DNA of 64,000 bases. It comes from Hygrocybe punicea (Eukaryota; Basidiomycota; Agaricomycetes; Agaricales; Hygrophoraceae). Position numbers and translations under genes: made by a program. The stretch covers positions 2,418,001-2,482,000 of the forward strand of contig OY744472.1 of NCBI GenBank assembly GCA_963556145.1. Reading direction: 5' to 3'. Below are positions 1 to 10,852 of this stretch, in pieces (within the stretch, counting starts at the first letter, position 1; every line of letters starts with the position of its first letter). The notes beneath the pieces are model-generated. The model searched no databases and was not told where the DNA came from. It saw only the letters and a program-made list of their open reading frames with translations.

Positions 1-65
1 GTCTCCCTGCCTTGGTGCTGCTGGTGGTGCCTGTGACCTTGCGAATGGCACACCAGCGCCCTGTA

Positions 66-120
66 ACCTCACGAACATAGCCCCGACGTCAATTGACGCC
101 GGGCTGCGTGTTCGTGAGGT
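66..120. repeat. Nested palindrome (fold-back)
   Basis: Twelve bases ACCTCACGAACA pair with TGTTCGTGAGGT 31 bases later. Inside the loop AGCCC pairs with GGGCT around the self-complementary core CGTCAATTGACG. The structure is seen directly; its role is unknown. Confidence 0.7.
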
Positions 121-606
121 GTTAGATGGGGATGGGGGCCTGGTTAGATGGTGTGGGCGTTGGCGTGGTTGGGGCATTGGCATTGGCGTGGGCGTTGGTG
201 CTGGTGCTGGTGCTGCTTCTCCTGCTGCTGCTGTTGTTGTCGCTAGGCTGGTGTTGGTGCTGCTGCTTCTCCTACTGGTGGTGTTGTGCTGTTGCCAGCC
301 CCGGTGCTGTTGCTGCTGGCTCACATAGTTAGTAACATAGAAATGAATAAAAATACTTACCAGTATCCGCAAACCCTTCATCACTGCCGCTGATGGTGGT
401 GGTGTCGGTGGTGCTGGTCAGTACCGGTGTTGGTGTTGATGCTGCGATGCTGGTGCTTGCATTGTGCATCGTTGTCATTGTCATTGTCATTGTCGTCATT
501 GTTGTCGTCCATCTGGTGGCTGCCGATTTGGTGGTGGTTGGTAGAAGAGCCTACAAAACTATTAGCCAATGAGTTACAAATGATAATAAAAGTATAACTT
601 ACCTAT

Positions 607-634
607 AAGCCTCGAACGCTTGCGTTCGAGGCTT
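607..634. repeat. Perfect 13-bp hairpin
   Basis: AAGCCTCGAACGC is followed by a 2-nt loop and its exact reverse complement. It lies in non-coding repeat DNA next to a splice-donor-like sequence on the minus strand. It is too short and isolated to call an RNA gene. Confidence 0.6.
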
Positions 635-796
635 TTCAGAGTGGTGTTTGTTGGTGGCTGAGAATAAAGTTTGACTAAAATGGAAATTTGCTGGATCAGC
701 ATGTGAGTAAAAACTTTCGTTTGGAGCGCAAAATAACATACCTGCGGACATTGGTTTGGTGGTTCTGAACCGCTCGTGAACCGTTTAGACAACCCG

Positions 797-2439
797 TGTT
801 ACATTTTTCAACTCCGCAACTCCGATTCCGACTCCGCTACCCACGATGACGATTCCACTTTATCATACCTTCCTTTTTCGTTTCCTTTTACCTTTTGTCT
901 TCTTTTGGACATCATTGTTTATTCTTGTCCTTGTTCTCTTTTCTTCCTTTCTTCTTCTAGAACAATCCAGACCGACCATGGACACATCCCCACGTTACCT
1001 TGCTGTACCCGAATAGTCTCCTTGCCGACGGACATCATCGCTATTGTCTTTTCCCTCGCCCTGACATATTGTTGACTTCATCCCACGACAAACCGATTCA
1101 CAATGGCTGTACTCCCGACACAGCTCATTACTGTAATTGTTATTGGCAGCATTGCCATCACCTTCCTGATCGGTTTCTACTTTGTTATGATCTATCTTTG
1201 GCATCGGCATCGAAACCCTTCCGCCATTGATACTTCTGACTTCCACCTCAACAATATCTCGACACGTAATTGACAATTGCCATTCCCGGATATATGGTTT
1301 CCACTTTCGTATTCCATGCCTACCATTATCCTCCCTGATGATCCGACGACATTCCTCACCTGCACGCATGCCCTGGACAATCCTCAATCACGGGACATTT
1401 CACTGTTCTCTCTAATCCGACCATTGCCGAAGCACATTCTTTTGGACTTCGACCACAGACCATACAACTTCCCAAACAGTGAACCAACCCCTATCGCATA
1501 TTGTTCGCATGACACCACTTCAATGCAGTACCCGACGACTTGTTCCCACAGCTTGTCACTCGTGCCATGACTCGAAACCTGGACCCACATTCATTTAACC
1601 TTTTCCATCTATAACCTTGATATCTCCCACACTCGTTTACAATGATACCCTTTCTTGGACGAATACCGACATCAAGTGGATCTTCTTGTTCCACAAACAG
1701 GACAAGACATCGCTCCTCGATACGTCATCAACACAGACATCGTCATCCGGTACAGCTTGTGCTGTTCACATGTCTGACCTCGACTAGCCCACTGTCCTAG
1801 TTGGTTTTTTCCTTTATACATTCCTTCATTTTCTTTCATACCAACCTTGCCACTACATCCACACCACCTCAAGACACTCTCATCACCAACCCCACACTGG
1901 ACGATACCCATCTTCGACCCGACCGTGTAACGCACTTGCCAGACTGCGCACTTGCCTGTTACAGCAAGTGTAGACCCCGAATAGGCAATTCTGCACATCA
2001 CATGATCCGATGACAAATCATCCGAGTCATCCGGACCCCCTCTATTCCTCAATGACACCCGGGCCTCCAGTTGGATCGCGAGAACATCGACATGAGGACG
2101 CCTCATGTATGCCTCATGGTGAACACATGGTAGAGTTGGACATGTTATGGCTTCATGGTTGTATTTCTATTTACCTCCCCTCAAGACCAGTCACTATATA
2201 TACTGTTCTTGTTGTTGGTTCGGACTTTTTCTTCTTTTCCTTTCTTTACGTTTAGTCTGGTTCTTGGGGCAGACCCCCTTGTCTTGGGTAACCCCCACGG
2301 CTCGCAATGACTTTAGACCATGAACCTCCCCCCTTGTAGCAGTGTTATCTACTAATGAAACTGCTGTTCTTCCCTCTGGAAACCGCCCCCCTGTTAAGTT
2401 GATTGTTGCCGGAGCCCGCTGCAGAAGCGATCCGTAACA
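797..2439 (+). repeat. LTR-like repeat, copy A
   Basis: This roughly 1.64-kb unit begins TGTTAC and ends GTAACA, i.e. TG..CA with inverted terminal bases as in LTRs. From about 829 to 2236 it is almost base-for-base identical to 12632-14046 (copy B). Its last 200 bases (from about 2250) match the end of copy C (15500-15700), not B. It is pyrimidine-rich on the plus strand. Many ORFs are identical between copies A and B but resemble no known protein and are probably not coding. I see no convincing target-site duplication: the flanks are ACCCG on the left and AAAGA on the right. The LTR interpretation rests on the termini and copy number. Confidence 0.6.
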
Positions 2440-3885
2440 AAAGACTAAACGTTTCCCAACTCCCCCAACATTCAACTTTCGACATGAATGAACGAACCCC
2501 CTCCTCTCTCCCGAATCTCTCCCTCGTCCTCCCCTACATCCTCTTCCTCTCCTCCTCCTCTCGACTTTATTCATCCCTCAACCCTGACCCCACACAAATG
2601 GACGAACGAATGATGCTAGACTGTTACTGATGCAGACCTGAAATCTGTTGATGTACAGCAGCCACCCGAACCCTGAATGATTGTTGAATACTCCGAATGG
2701 TCAACCTCAAGACTGCCGCCCTGCAAATTATTCATGGTTTATCCATAATAATTGCTCAAGCCCAATCCTGGAACCCGAATCGAAACAAACCCCTGGCTGA
2801 CGTCACCACTGTCATTCCACCCTTCGATATGATAATTATGACATGAAATGATGCAATGGACAAGCCTTGTCATTGCCCCAGATGCAGAAGGACACTGCTG
2901 GACAAACCAATCACCTTAGGTATCTCACCTTCATGATTCAAATATGTTTTGGTTGTACCACACATATTATGACTCCCTCTCCCTGGACGAACCAAAAATC
3001 AACGAACCCTTCAAACCGCCTTCCTACCCTTCCTTCAACCTCCTCCCCCCCCATCTCCTCACCAAATGCAGAAAGCCCAGAGAAAGCCAGTATGCATATG
3101 AAACCCCGAATCCTGTAATGACCTGTACATGCAACAAAGAGAAGTGGTTGATCTTAGTAGTCTGTTGGAACAGATGAAAGGGGACCCTCTTTGTTTGACA
3201 TGGATGAACAAACGACCAAGACTATAATGATTGTCATGAACGGAACACATACGAAATACCACTCCTTACCAATTTGGATAGCGCGGATCGGCATATCAGG
3301 TGATATCCCGCTACACACCCTCTTTTTCTAGAAGTTTGATCCCCGATCATACATATGAATCCACGAGGAAACCAAGACCCTGGTATATGGACCGATCACT
3401 GGAAACTCCGACACGATGCTGACAACGAGGCATGGTAATTACCGAAGATGGAAAACTTCTTTAAATCACCCACTTGTCGTCACCCTGGCCAACCTCTGCC
3501 CTCCAGACCATCCCTACCCGTGGCCTGCCCGTCGCTGGTGGCAGTGTGATCTTGCCTGGTTCCCTCTCAACCGACCTGACGACTGGATCGACTACATCAG
3601 CTGGAATGATCCTCGCATCCCTCACCTCGTCTTCCTTCCACGATCCGTGACACTGGTCCTAGATGAATTACACCATCTCCTGGGTGGTCTACGGATCACT
3701 GAGCAAAGAAATCGTTGAAGTCAATTCCTCATCCAGCGTCTCCAATACATTTTGGACGAGGAACTTCCTCATCATCAATTCGTTGTTCGCATCCCCGCTC
3801 CTCGTCTTACACCCATACCCCAGAATCATCGTGACACACGTATCGTCCAGCATCCTCGACACCGTCCCCACCGTCGACATCGACA

Positions 3886-4377
3886 ATGAGTCTTGATGTA
3901 CCCTTTATCTTTGATGATCTGGACAATGAGCTATATTTTGGTGCAGTGAACATTTGCGGTGAAGAACATCCGACTCCCCCCATTGATGACTTTGATGCAT
4001 ACATGGACAGTCTCACTGACCTTCCGACACCCCCTCAAAAAGTAACCCACCGACTGCATGTAGAGATGGATGATGAATACCGAGCATGGTTGTATTCTCC
4101 ACCTCTTGTCTCGCTCCAAACCCAGTCACGTCGCCGCTCTCCACTTCTTCCCCAATCCCAGAAAAAGAAACTCGACCGTGCACACCGTTCTGATGGCCAT
4201 AACATGCAGAACAAACGCTCGAGACATGGGGCCAAGGAACCCGATTATCATCGTCATGCTTTATTTCGTGCAATGCATGTGCGTATGGTGAAGGGGAAGG
4301 AGAATGACATCCATGGATTGGATTGGAGATTGATGTTGTTTGTGAAAGGATACACCCCCGTCATGTATGATTCATAG
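3886..4377 (+). CDS. Hypothetical ORF, 163 aa, inside repeat region
   Basis: An ATG-initiated ORF of 163 codons. It has an acidic N-terminus (DDLDNELYFG, DDFDAYMDSL) and a basic, Ser/Arg-rich middle around residues 80-115. I recognise no domain. The 300-base ORF just upstream in another frame (3416-3718, Trp- and Pro-rich) could be an exon of the same gene or chance. The region is bracketed by LTR-like repeats, so this could be a retroelement-encoded or captured gene, or no gene at all. Confidence 0.25.
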   Translation: MSLDVPFIFDDLDNELYFGAVNICGEEHPTPPIDDFDAYMDSLTDLPTPPQKVTHRLHVEMDDEYRAWLYSPPLVSLQTQSRRRSPLLPQSQKKKLDRAHRSDGHNMQNKRSRHGAKEPDYHRHALFRAMHVRMVKGKENDIHGLDWRLMLFVKGYTPVMYDS

Positions 4378-4521
4378 AATGGACTTTCCCCTGTATGTAA
4401 ACAACCTCGACATTATTTACACCAATGAAAACTCCCAGAAGAAGAAACAGAATACCCAGAAACAGAAGAGAAGAAACAGAAATGGAATGGACAGATGGAA
4501 CATGACCATAGAGAAACATGT

Positions 4522-4599
4522 AGCAGGTTCTCTCACCAGCTATACAAATAAGAGACGAAGCAGCAGGTTCTCTCACCAGCTATATAAGTAAGAGATGAA
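4522..4599 (+). repeat. Two-copy tandem repeat, period 40 bp
   Basis: The motif AGCAGGTTCTCTCACCAGCT plus the following 15-20 bases occurs at 4522 and again at 4562, with a few substitutions in the second half. It lies about 30 bp outside the left end of the hAT element. Confidence 0.7.
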
Positions 4600-6931
4600 T
4601 ATCAGAAATGATATAAAATCTATAACCCCTAGGCAAGAGCACGGGTAACCCTGCGGGTCTGGCATTGCTACCCGTACTCTTACCCACACTGACCCATACC
4701 CCTCTACCCTCAGGTTACATGTGAGCGGGTTATGGCGGGTAACAGCGGGTAATGGGTACCCAGGGGTACCATCATGTATTTGGGGGGGTGCAAGTCTACG
4801 AGATAAAAAAAAAACTACAATTATTTATTGAGGGTTATCGCATCCCAGTTCCATGCCAACTCAGGCTCATCTTCCTGCAGATCTGGCTGTGTTGTAGCCT
4901 TCAACACATCCTCATCCTTCACGAGACCCAATAAGCTCCAGGAACCCAGACACAATAAAGCACGCGTGGACTGGACTGAGAGCCGGCTTCGGACATGAGA
5001 GAGTAAGAGACATCCTCGACTGAATGTTCGTTCGACATCAACAGAGGTGGCTGCACAAATATATTAGATCAGGACATATATGAAGAGTCTGGATACATAC
5101 CTGGAATCGTCAGGTAGTCCAGCGCCATTCGGTATAGCGTCGGGAAGACCACCCGCTTGTCGATCCACCACACAATGACGTCTGGGACCATCTCCAGGTC
5201 CGTGCTTAAGTAGACAGTGATCTCGTCTCGCAACTCTGACAGCTTGGGTGCAGCGAGGGCAGGAATAGTATCGAAAATGTTGGCGGAAGATTCCTGACCA
5301 GGCAGTGTTGTGAGTACAATACAAAAAAACTCAAAAAAATGCATATACGCACCTGAGCGGCTGTATCTTCACCAGTACTAGCCGCAACGTCTACACACTC
5401 GGTTCCCGATGCATAGTGACGATTGTATTCAGTCCGAAGGAGTTCCTCTGCAGTTGCGATCCAATCCGGCTCCCATTGCTGAGTCTTGAAATAAGCCAAT
5501 TTGTGACGGGGATGCAGGACTAGCGTTCTGGTAAGCTCGAGATTCAACCGAAAAAATAGATGTTAATGTACTCATTGCGATCCGGTAGACCTCTGAAGTG
5601 TCTGTGAGCGAATAGTACCGATTCAACGTTGCGAGTACGAGGCGGACTGCGGATTTGATGGACTTATTGATGGTCGATTTTTTGAGTATATCATTGAAGC
5701 GCCGGTCAATCTCGTCCATTGCCGGGATGACGACAGCGAGATTTGAGGTTGCACGAGAGAAGAACAGAGTTGCGTCTTTGAGAATCTGCATGTTTGTGCC
5801 AGTTGAGTCATTTCTATTTAGGGAAAGTGCACAGCACATGCCTTCAAGATGTCGCACAGCTGCCGAATGATATCCCAATCTTTTTCTGACAGCTCATATG
5901 GACGTAAGTTGTTCTTTCGATCCGCTGTGTAGTTCTCAATGACATTTCTGTATTTCAGAGCAAAGGCCAGCATGTCATAGGTTGAGTTCCAATGAGTCCG
6001 AACATCGCGCGGCATTCGTCGAAGAGCTTCGTCGATTTCCTTGAAGCACGAGTCCCAAGCAGGCAACAGGATCGTGGTGGAGTGTATCGTCTTGAACGCT
6101 AGTTTCCGGAGCTGCATAACGAGGTCCTGATGAGTCGCGCCATTACTCGTGCAATGTTCACTAACCTTGGCGAGAACAAGCATTACAGGACGGATCTGAG
6201 CCCGTATCTCTGTGCGCTCCTCTTCAGAGAGGTCTTCCATCTCATCCACCAACCCATCAATGTCATCTTCAGTGGACTTGTCATCATCACATACACCGTT
6301 TCCAAATGCTTGTGTGGCGACTTCTTCGAGTTCCAAGTCCTCTGCCATCTCATCCAGTTCACGCTGCAGCGCATCATCTTGTAACCCCTTCTTTATGGTC
6401 TCAAATGGCTTCAGCAGGGACTTGGCTACAAGATTCACAATGTGCAGAAAACACCGAGTTCAATTGACTTCGGAAAAGTTATCAATCTCCACAGCCATCT
6501 CATTGACCATCATGTCATTGCATGACGCATTGTCGCATGTGACACTCAACATCTGGTACGTCTGATTTAGCTGCAGACGCATGACTGACGATTTGCGCCC
6601 ACCTTATGCTCGATCTGGAACTCTCGCAATATGTTTATGAACGCGGCTGCGAGATTAATGCCTGAGTGTGACTGGGATCATCGGATCAGTCATGATGTGA
6701 AAACATAGTGAGTGACATACCTTCGCGACCTCGACGACGTTGAGGATGAGGCACAAGGGCTGTCCCTTGCATTCCAGGTGCGCTGTCACAGCAACATATG
6801 CTTTGTGGTTCGGCGAAGTCCAAGCATCAGTTGCAAAACTGATGCGCCCCTCATACTCGTTAAGCATCTTGGCGATCCGGTTCCTTGTACGAGCGAAGAC
6901 CTGCTTGACGTCCCGAGAGACGGTGTGGCGC

Positions 6932-7086
6932 TGGAGTGGTACAGAGGTACCACTCCGGGGGCTAGCTGGAGAGTCTCGCTGGAGAGCTGGCGAGGAAGGC
7001 TTGATTGGGACTGACTACTGACAGGGATCTATCTACAACGAACCGTGGGAGCCTTGTCACGTGACCAGGCACTCGCTACCACTCCA
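6932..7086 (-). repeat. 3' LTR of the nested retroelement
   Basis: 155 bp, TG..CA ends with 10-bp inverted terminal repeats. It contains the palindrome GTCACGTGAC and a terminal hairpin (TGGAGTGGTAC facing GTACCACTCC). It differs from the other LTR at four sites. Confidence 0.88.
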
Positions 7087-7209
7087 AGTGCCGCCCTTCC
7101 TCATAGCGACGTCCTCGTCGCTATCGAAGACCTGAAAAGAGAAAAAAAAAGAAAGAGGAAGGAAAGAGGGAAACGGACTGGAAAAGGAACTAGTCTACTC
7201 CACTGGGGT

Positions 7210-9456
7210 CTAGCAAAGGAGGTCCAAGACTGGGATCAAAGGGAATGGGAACTTGTCCAGAAAAAGATGGGAAAGAAACGGAGGGACGGGAAAAGGCAGG
7301 AGAAACGTCATGGACACGAGCCAGAATTTTTGATGAGTTTCGCGTAGGGATGGTGGGAAGATGGCGGGGTTGTACTTGGTATGGGGAGTCGTTGAAATGT
7401 GTTGGGTATGGTTGACGACGAGGTGGGAGTTTATGTACAGGGTATCTTGGGGGAAGGTTTTGAGGGTGGACACGGCGGTGACGGTAGCGAAGCATGGACC
7501 ATGGGTTTTGTGTTCAGGGGTAGGTAAGTGTAGGGACGCTCTTTGGACGCCAAATGGGGACGTGAGTCGGGTTGTTGCGCCAGGTACAGTTTTGACGGGG
7601 AATGTTGAACGCGGGGATGGCTTGGGTTTTCGGGGCGGGGTTATTGTCGTGGTATGCTGATGGAGGTGTTTCCACGGGCTCCGTTTGCGTAGACGCGTCG
7701 GCGTATCGTTTTGTGGGCACAGGTGGGTCCGCCTCGCATGCGGTCGCGGGTCGGGATGCTTCGTCGTGTAGTGTGTCCCCAGTATGTGTCTCCTCCGTGC
7801 TCGCGGGTTGTTGCTTTTTCTCATCTTGCCCTTCGATGTTTCACCTGGCAAGACCATCCATCCCGTTTTGGTTCTCTCCTGCGAGGATCTCCGCGATTTG
7901 GGATGGCAGAGGCCATGCTCGGCCGTCGTAGCGTGTTTGGTGGTTGTCGGAAGCGTGGTACGGTGTGGGGGCGGGACGCCCACGTTGGTGGTTTGGTTTT
8001 GGGTCAGGGTAGATGGGGATGGTGGGTCGAGACGGTGTAGGCGTTAGACGTTCATGTTGGAAGGGTTTCGAGGCCGGTTTCGCGGTGCTGGAAGTGGGTA
8101 TGCCAGTGGGCGTTGAACACTTGCGCTCGTGCGACATTTTTGGGTCGGGGTGGGACAAGGTTGCAGGCTGGGATGGAACGGGCGCGGGACAGGGCTCTGG
8201 GGTTGGCTTTGCATTGGGGTTGGGTCTACACGCCGGGCGTTCGCGCTCACGGCCGCTTTTGGCGCTGGGGTTGGGGTATTTCGAAGGGAGCATGCGGCTG
8301 CGCTCTGCTCCAGGGTGCTTTGGGTTGGGGGTGGCGAGAGCCGCGGGCGCTGGGCATTCACGTCCGTGCTCAGTTTGGAGGTGGTTGGCATTGTGGGACG
8401 GCGTGGTGGACGTGTTTGACGTGGGCTGGGGCTCGTCTTGGCACACCGGCATTGGCATCTGTGGTTTCTGGGTCAACGGGGGCGGGGCCGTACGTTGGGG
8501 TTGCAGCTGAGGTGCTGGTGGTGCTTCACGTTCGTTGGTGATGTGGCGGCAGCAGCTGGGCTGGACTGGGGTTCATTTGGGCACACGGGTGCTCGCGTTG
8601 GCCGTTCCTCGGTCGACGTGGGTGTGGTTGGACGCTGGGGCCATGGTCCGGGTATTGAAGGCGAAGGCTGCAGCGTTGGGTGCAGCCGTGACGTGGCAGT
8701 TGTGTTGGGCGTGATGGGCACGCGTGTGGATGGCGTTGGGGCCTGCGAGATGGTAGACGGGGTTGCCGTTGACGTTGTGGGGACTTGGGGCGTGGTTGCG
8801 AGGGTGGGGGACGCGAACATGGCAGTTGGGTTTGGGGCACGTTCTGACGCGTTTTGCAGCGAGGGTGGGGCCATTTGGGTGGGCAATAACAACGTGGCGT
8901 GCTTGGGCGCGAACGTCGACGTTTTTGGTGAAGCTGGGCACGCTGTGGTGTGCTGGGGCGCGTTTCCGCGCGTGGATGGGGCCGTTTGGGTGCTTGGGTT
9001 GGGGTATTTCGGTGGGTTTCGGGGCCTGTGCCTCGTTTTTGGCTTGATGTGGTTGGGACTAGTAAGGTGGGGCGACGGGGTTGTTGAACGTTCGCGTTCA
9101 GAGGTGTTGGGTGGTGTTGGAGTGATGTTGCCAGGCACCGGGGCAGTGGGCGTCGTGGTTGCTCTCATTGGGGTCCACGTCGCTGTGGGCTGCGTGTGGT
9201 TGGCGTGGGCCGTTGGCCGTGTGGTTTGTGGCTCGTTTTTTGTATTGGTTTTCCGCCGCGTTTTTTCCTTCTTTGCTCGTTCTTTTTGTTTCTTTTTAGT
9301 AGTCATTGGTGTGGGTCGAGAAAATGAAAACGTTTGATGTTCGGAAAATGGTTCGGTGCTCGGAAAATTGCTTGGTGTTCGGGAAACTGCTCGGTGTGCT
9401 GTGCTCTGTGCTCTGTGCTCGGTACGCGTAAAATCGCTGGGGTGCTGAAAATTCAC
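7210..9456 (-). pseudogene. Thr/Pro/His-rich ORF remnants of the retroelement interior
   Basis: Three overlapping minus-strand ORFs (9456-8473, 8476-7841, 7983-7210) lie in shifting frames and share the same Thr/Pro/His/Asn-rich, almost motif-free composition. One stop separates 8476-7841 from a continuation that includes RYADASTQTEPVETPP (about 7715-7670). This could be a decayed gag-like coding region. The plus strand is correspondingly G/T-rich (GTTGGGGT repeats). No zinc knuckle or protease motif is visible, so a gag origin is only a guess. Confidence 0.4.
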
Positions 9457-9500
9457 TGGAGATCGTAGGAAGTCACTGAAAATTGCTGAAGACTGAGGTT

Positions 9501-9525
9501 GTGTTCGAATCCGCTCTCATCACCA
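9501..9525 (-). promoter_or_regulatory. Primer-binding site (tRNA 3'-end complement)
   Basis: On the minus strand, three bases after the LTR end, the sequence starts TGG (complement of CCA) and continues through GGATTCGAAC, the complement of a tRNA T-loop. The match to a tRNA 3' half is clear. The isoacceptor cannot be named without the genome's tRNA set. Confidence 0.8.
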
Positions 9526-9528
9526 CGT

Positions 9529-9683
9529 TGGAGTGGTACGGAGGTACCGCTCCAGGGGCTAGCTGGAGAGTCTCGCTGGAGAGCTGGCGAGGAAGGCTTG
9601 ATTGGGACTGACTACTGACAGGGATCTATCCACAACGAACCGTGGGAGCCTTGTCACGTGACCAGGCACTCGCTACCACTCCA
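9529..9683 (-). repeat. 5' LTR of the nested retroelement
   Basis: Direct-repeat partner of 6932-7086. Orientation is set by the primer-binding site lying at its left side, i.e. downstream on the minus strand. Confidence 0.88.
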
Positions 9684-10260
9684 GCGCGAAGGTATGTAAT
9701 GCTCTGGTCGGCCCGTTTTCATCAACGACCGGAAGCCACGATCCTCCACGATCTTAAATGGCCGACAATTCTCAGCAACCCAGCGGACGATCTCTGCCTT
9801 GGTCTCCATCTTGGTGTGTGGTCGATGTGAGTAAGTTACCTTGCCTTTTGCCTGACGCTCAAAGTGCGCCGTTATAGACCCATCCACCGCCTCTACAAGA
9901 CCCTCATGAGTATGTGTGGCTGTGAGGCCACGCGCGCTGTCGACAGTCTGGACTCCCCAGCACGTTCGTGCATGTTTTAAAAGGTTGCTTGTGGATTTAG
10001 CGTTGTAGATGCAGGTTCTTGGTGGCTTCGGAACTATATAAATAAATAAATAAAGATCCTAACCAGAGGGTGTCAGCGTAGAAGTGACTGGATAATTCAG
10101 TGTCGGGGATAATAAGTGAAGTGAAAGTGAAATAAAAGTAAAGCCGCCGCATAAACTCGACTAGTAACGACAAATCCGGCGATGAACGGAGTGAAAACGG
10201 ACTAATAACGATGAACCCAATGGTGAACGGACTGAAAACGAATGAACCCGACGATGCCGA

Positions 10261-10300
10261 CAATGTCGGGTACGGCGGGTCAGGTCGGGTCGGGTCGGAA
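10261..10300. repeat. CGGGT short tandem repeat
   Basis: Imperfect CGGGT/CGGGTCGGGT repeats inside the hAT element, in DNA that separates recognisable transposase exons. Possibly part of a further small insertion, whose ends I cannot define. Confidence 0.55.
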
Positions 10301-10776
10301 ACGATGAACAAATATACGGGAACAATGATAAAGTCGACGAAGTGAACTATAAAAAGCTAAGGAACTACGTGGACGAGCATTTGAAGGGATTAAAACAATT
10401 CTGACTATGAGGGAAACGGGGACTAATGGTATGTTATTTTGTACGGTCGTCGGGGACCGTTTTTATAGTACAGGAAACAGTAATCTACTTTTGGACATGT
10501 CTACTTCGGCCAATGGTAAGCTACAAAGAAAGGTTGGAATGGGGATGTGGAAAGGGGGGTTGCAAAGCAACGAAGACAGGAAATGGAGGGGCAAACGAAT
10601 ATGCAAGGAAAAGATCTAGAAAGTCCTACATATCTCCGAAAGGACGATGGGATGCATAAATAAAGTAAATCCGAAGTCGGGGATTGAGTCCAAAGAGATC
10701 CATCTCCTGGAATTGGAACTCCGAGGCGTTTGAGGCTGCCGGATTTGGTCTGAGAGCGGCTGTGACGAAGCGGCAT

Positions 10777-10852
10777 ACGTCGGGTTATGTCGGTCACGTC
10801 GGGTCACGTCACGTCACGTCACGTCGGGTTGCGTCGGGTTACGTCGGGTTCG
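10777..10852. repeat. CGTCGGGT / CACGT short tandem repeats
   Basis: A run of ACGTC and CGTCGGGTT units, including four consecutive ACGTC units near 10805-10825. Same pentamer flavour as 10261-10300. Non-coding. Confidence 0.6.

Larger units (their letters stand above)
1..700. repeat. Triplet-rich repetitive stretch, element cut by window start
   Basis: The first 700 bases are dominated by GGT/GCT/GTT and GTCATT-type short repeats, for example around 190-330 and 395-520. Read on the minus strand they give His/Asn/Asp-rich low-complexity peptides. Splice-donor-like GGTAAGT motifs occur on the minus strand near 350 and 590. A palindrome at 66-120 has the same core as a sequence near 39665 inside a hAT-type element, so this may be the edge of a related non-autonomous element whose left end lies outside the window. 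No conserved protein is visible. Confidence 0.4.
2440..4629. other. Unassigned DNA between LTR-like copy A and hAT element
   Basis: About 2.2 kb, C-rich on the plus strand (many CCC and CCT runs, e.g. 2500-2600 and 3030-3060). It has no reverse transcriptase, integrase or protease motifs that I can recognise. It may be the interior of a large non-autonomous retroelement bounded by copies A and B, but I cannot identify a primer-binding site after copy A. One ORF in it is listed separately. Confidence 0.35.
6932..9683 (-). mobile_element. Non-autonomous LTR retroelement (TRIM/LARD-like)
   Basis: Two 155-bp direct repeats (6932-7086 and 9529-9683) differ at 4 positions. Each begins TGGAGTGGTA and ends TACCACTCCA. 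The 4-bp target duplication GCGC lies at 6928-6931 and 9684-9687. On the minus strand the 5' LTR (9683-9529) is followed after three bases by a primer-binding site, and the 3' LTR is preceded by a purine-rich tract near 7088-7105. There are no reverse transcriptase, RNase H, integrase or protease motifs in the 2.44-kb interior, which is low-complexity. It must be mobilised in trans. It is inserted in the hAT transposase coding sequence. Confidence 0.9.

Noticed and set aside
119..332. ORFs of Val/Leu/Cys repeats at the window start
   Set aside because: Translation of a triplet-rich repeat; both frames are equally open.
995..2106. Pairs of 60-144-aa ORFs repeated identically near 1 kb and 13 kb
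   Set aside because: They are identical only because the LTR-like repeat is duplicated. Copy C does not preserve the frames, and no domain is visible.
8438..9337. 299-aa plus-strand ORF in the nested retroelement
   Set aside because: Composition is Val/Gly/Trp low-complexity, the mirror image of the Thr/Pro-rich minus strand. The PBS and LTR orientation place any coding on the minus strand.
9501..9525. tRNA gene suggested by the TTCGAATC T-loop motif
   Set aside because: Only the 3' end matches, directly abutting an LTR, and there is no D-arm or anticodon arm upstream. It is a primer-binding site.
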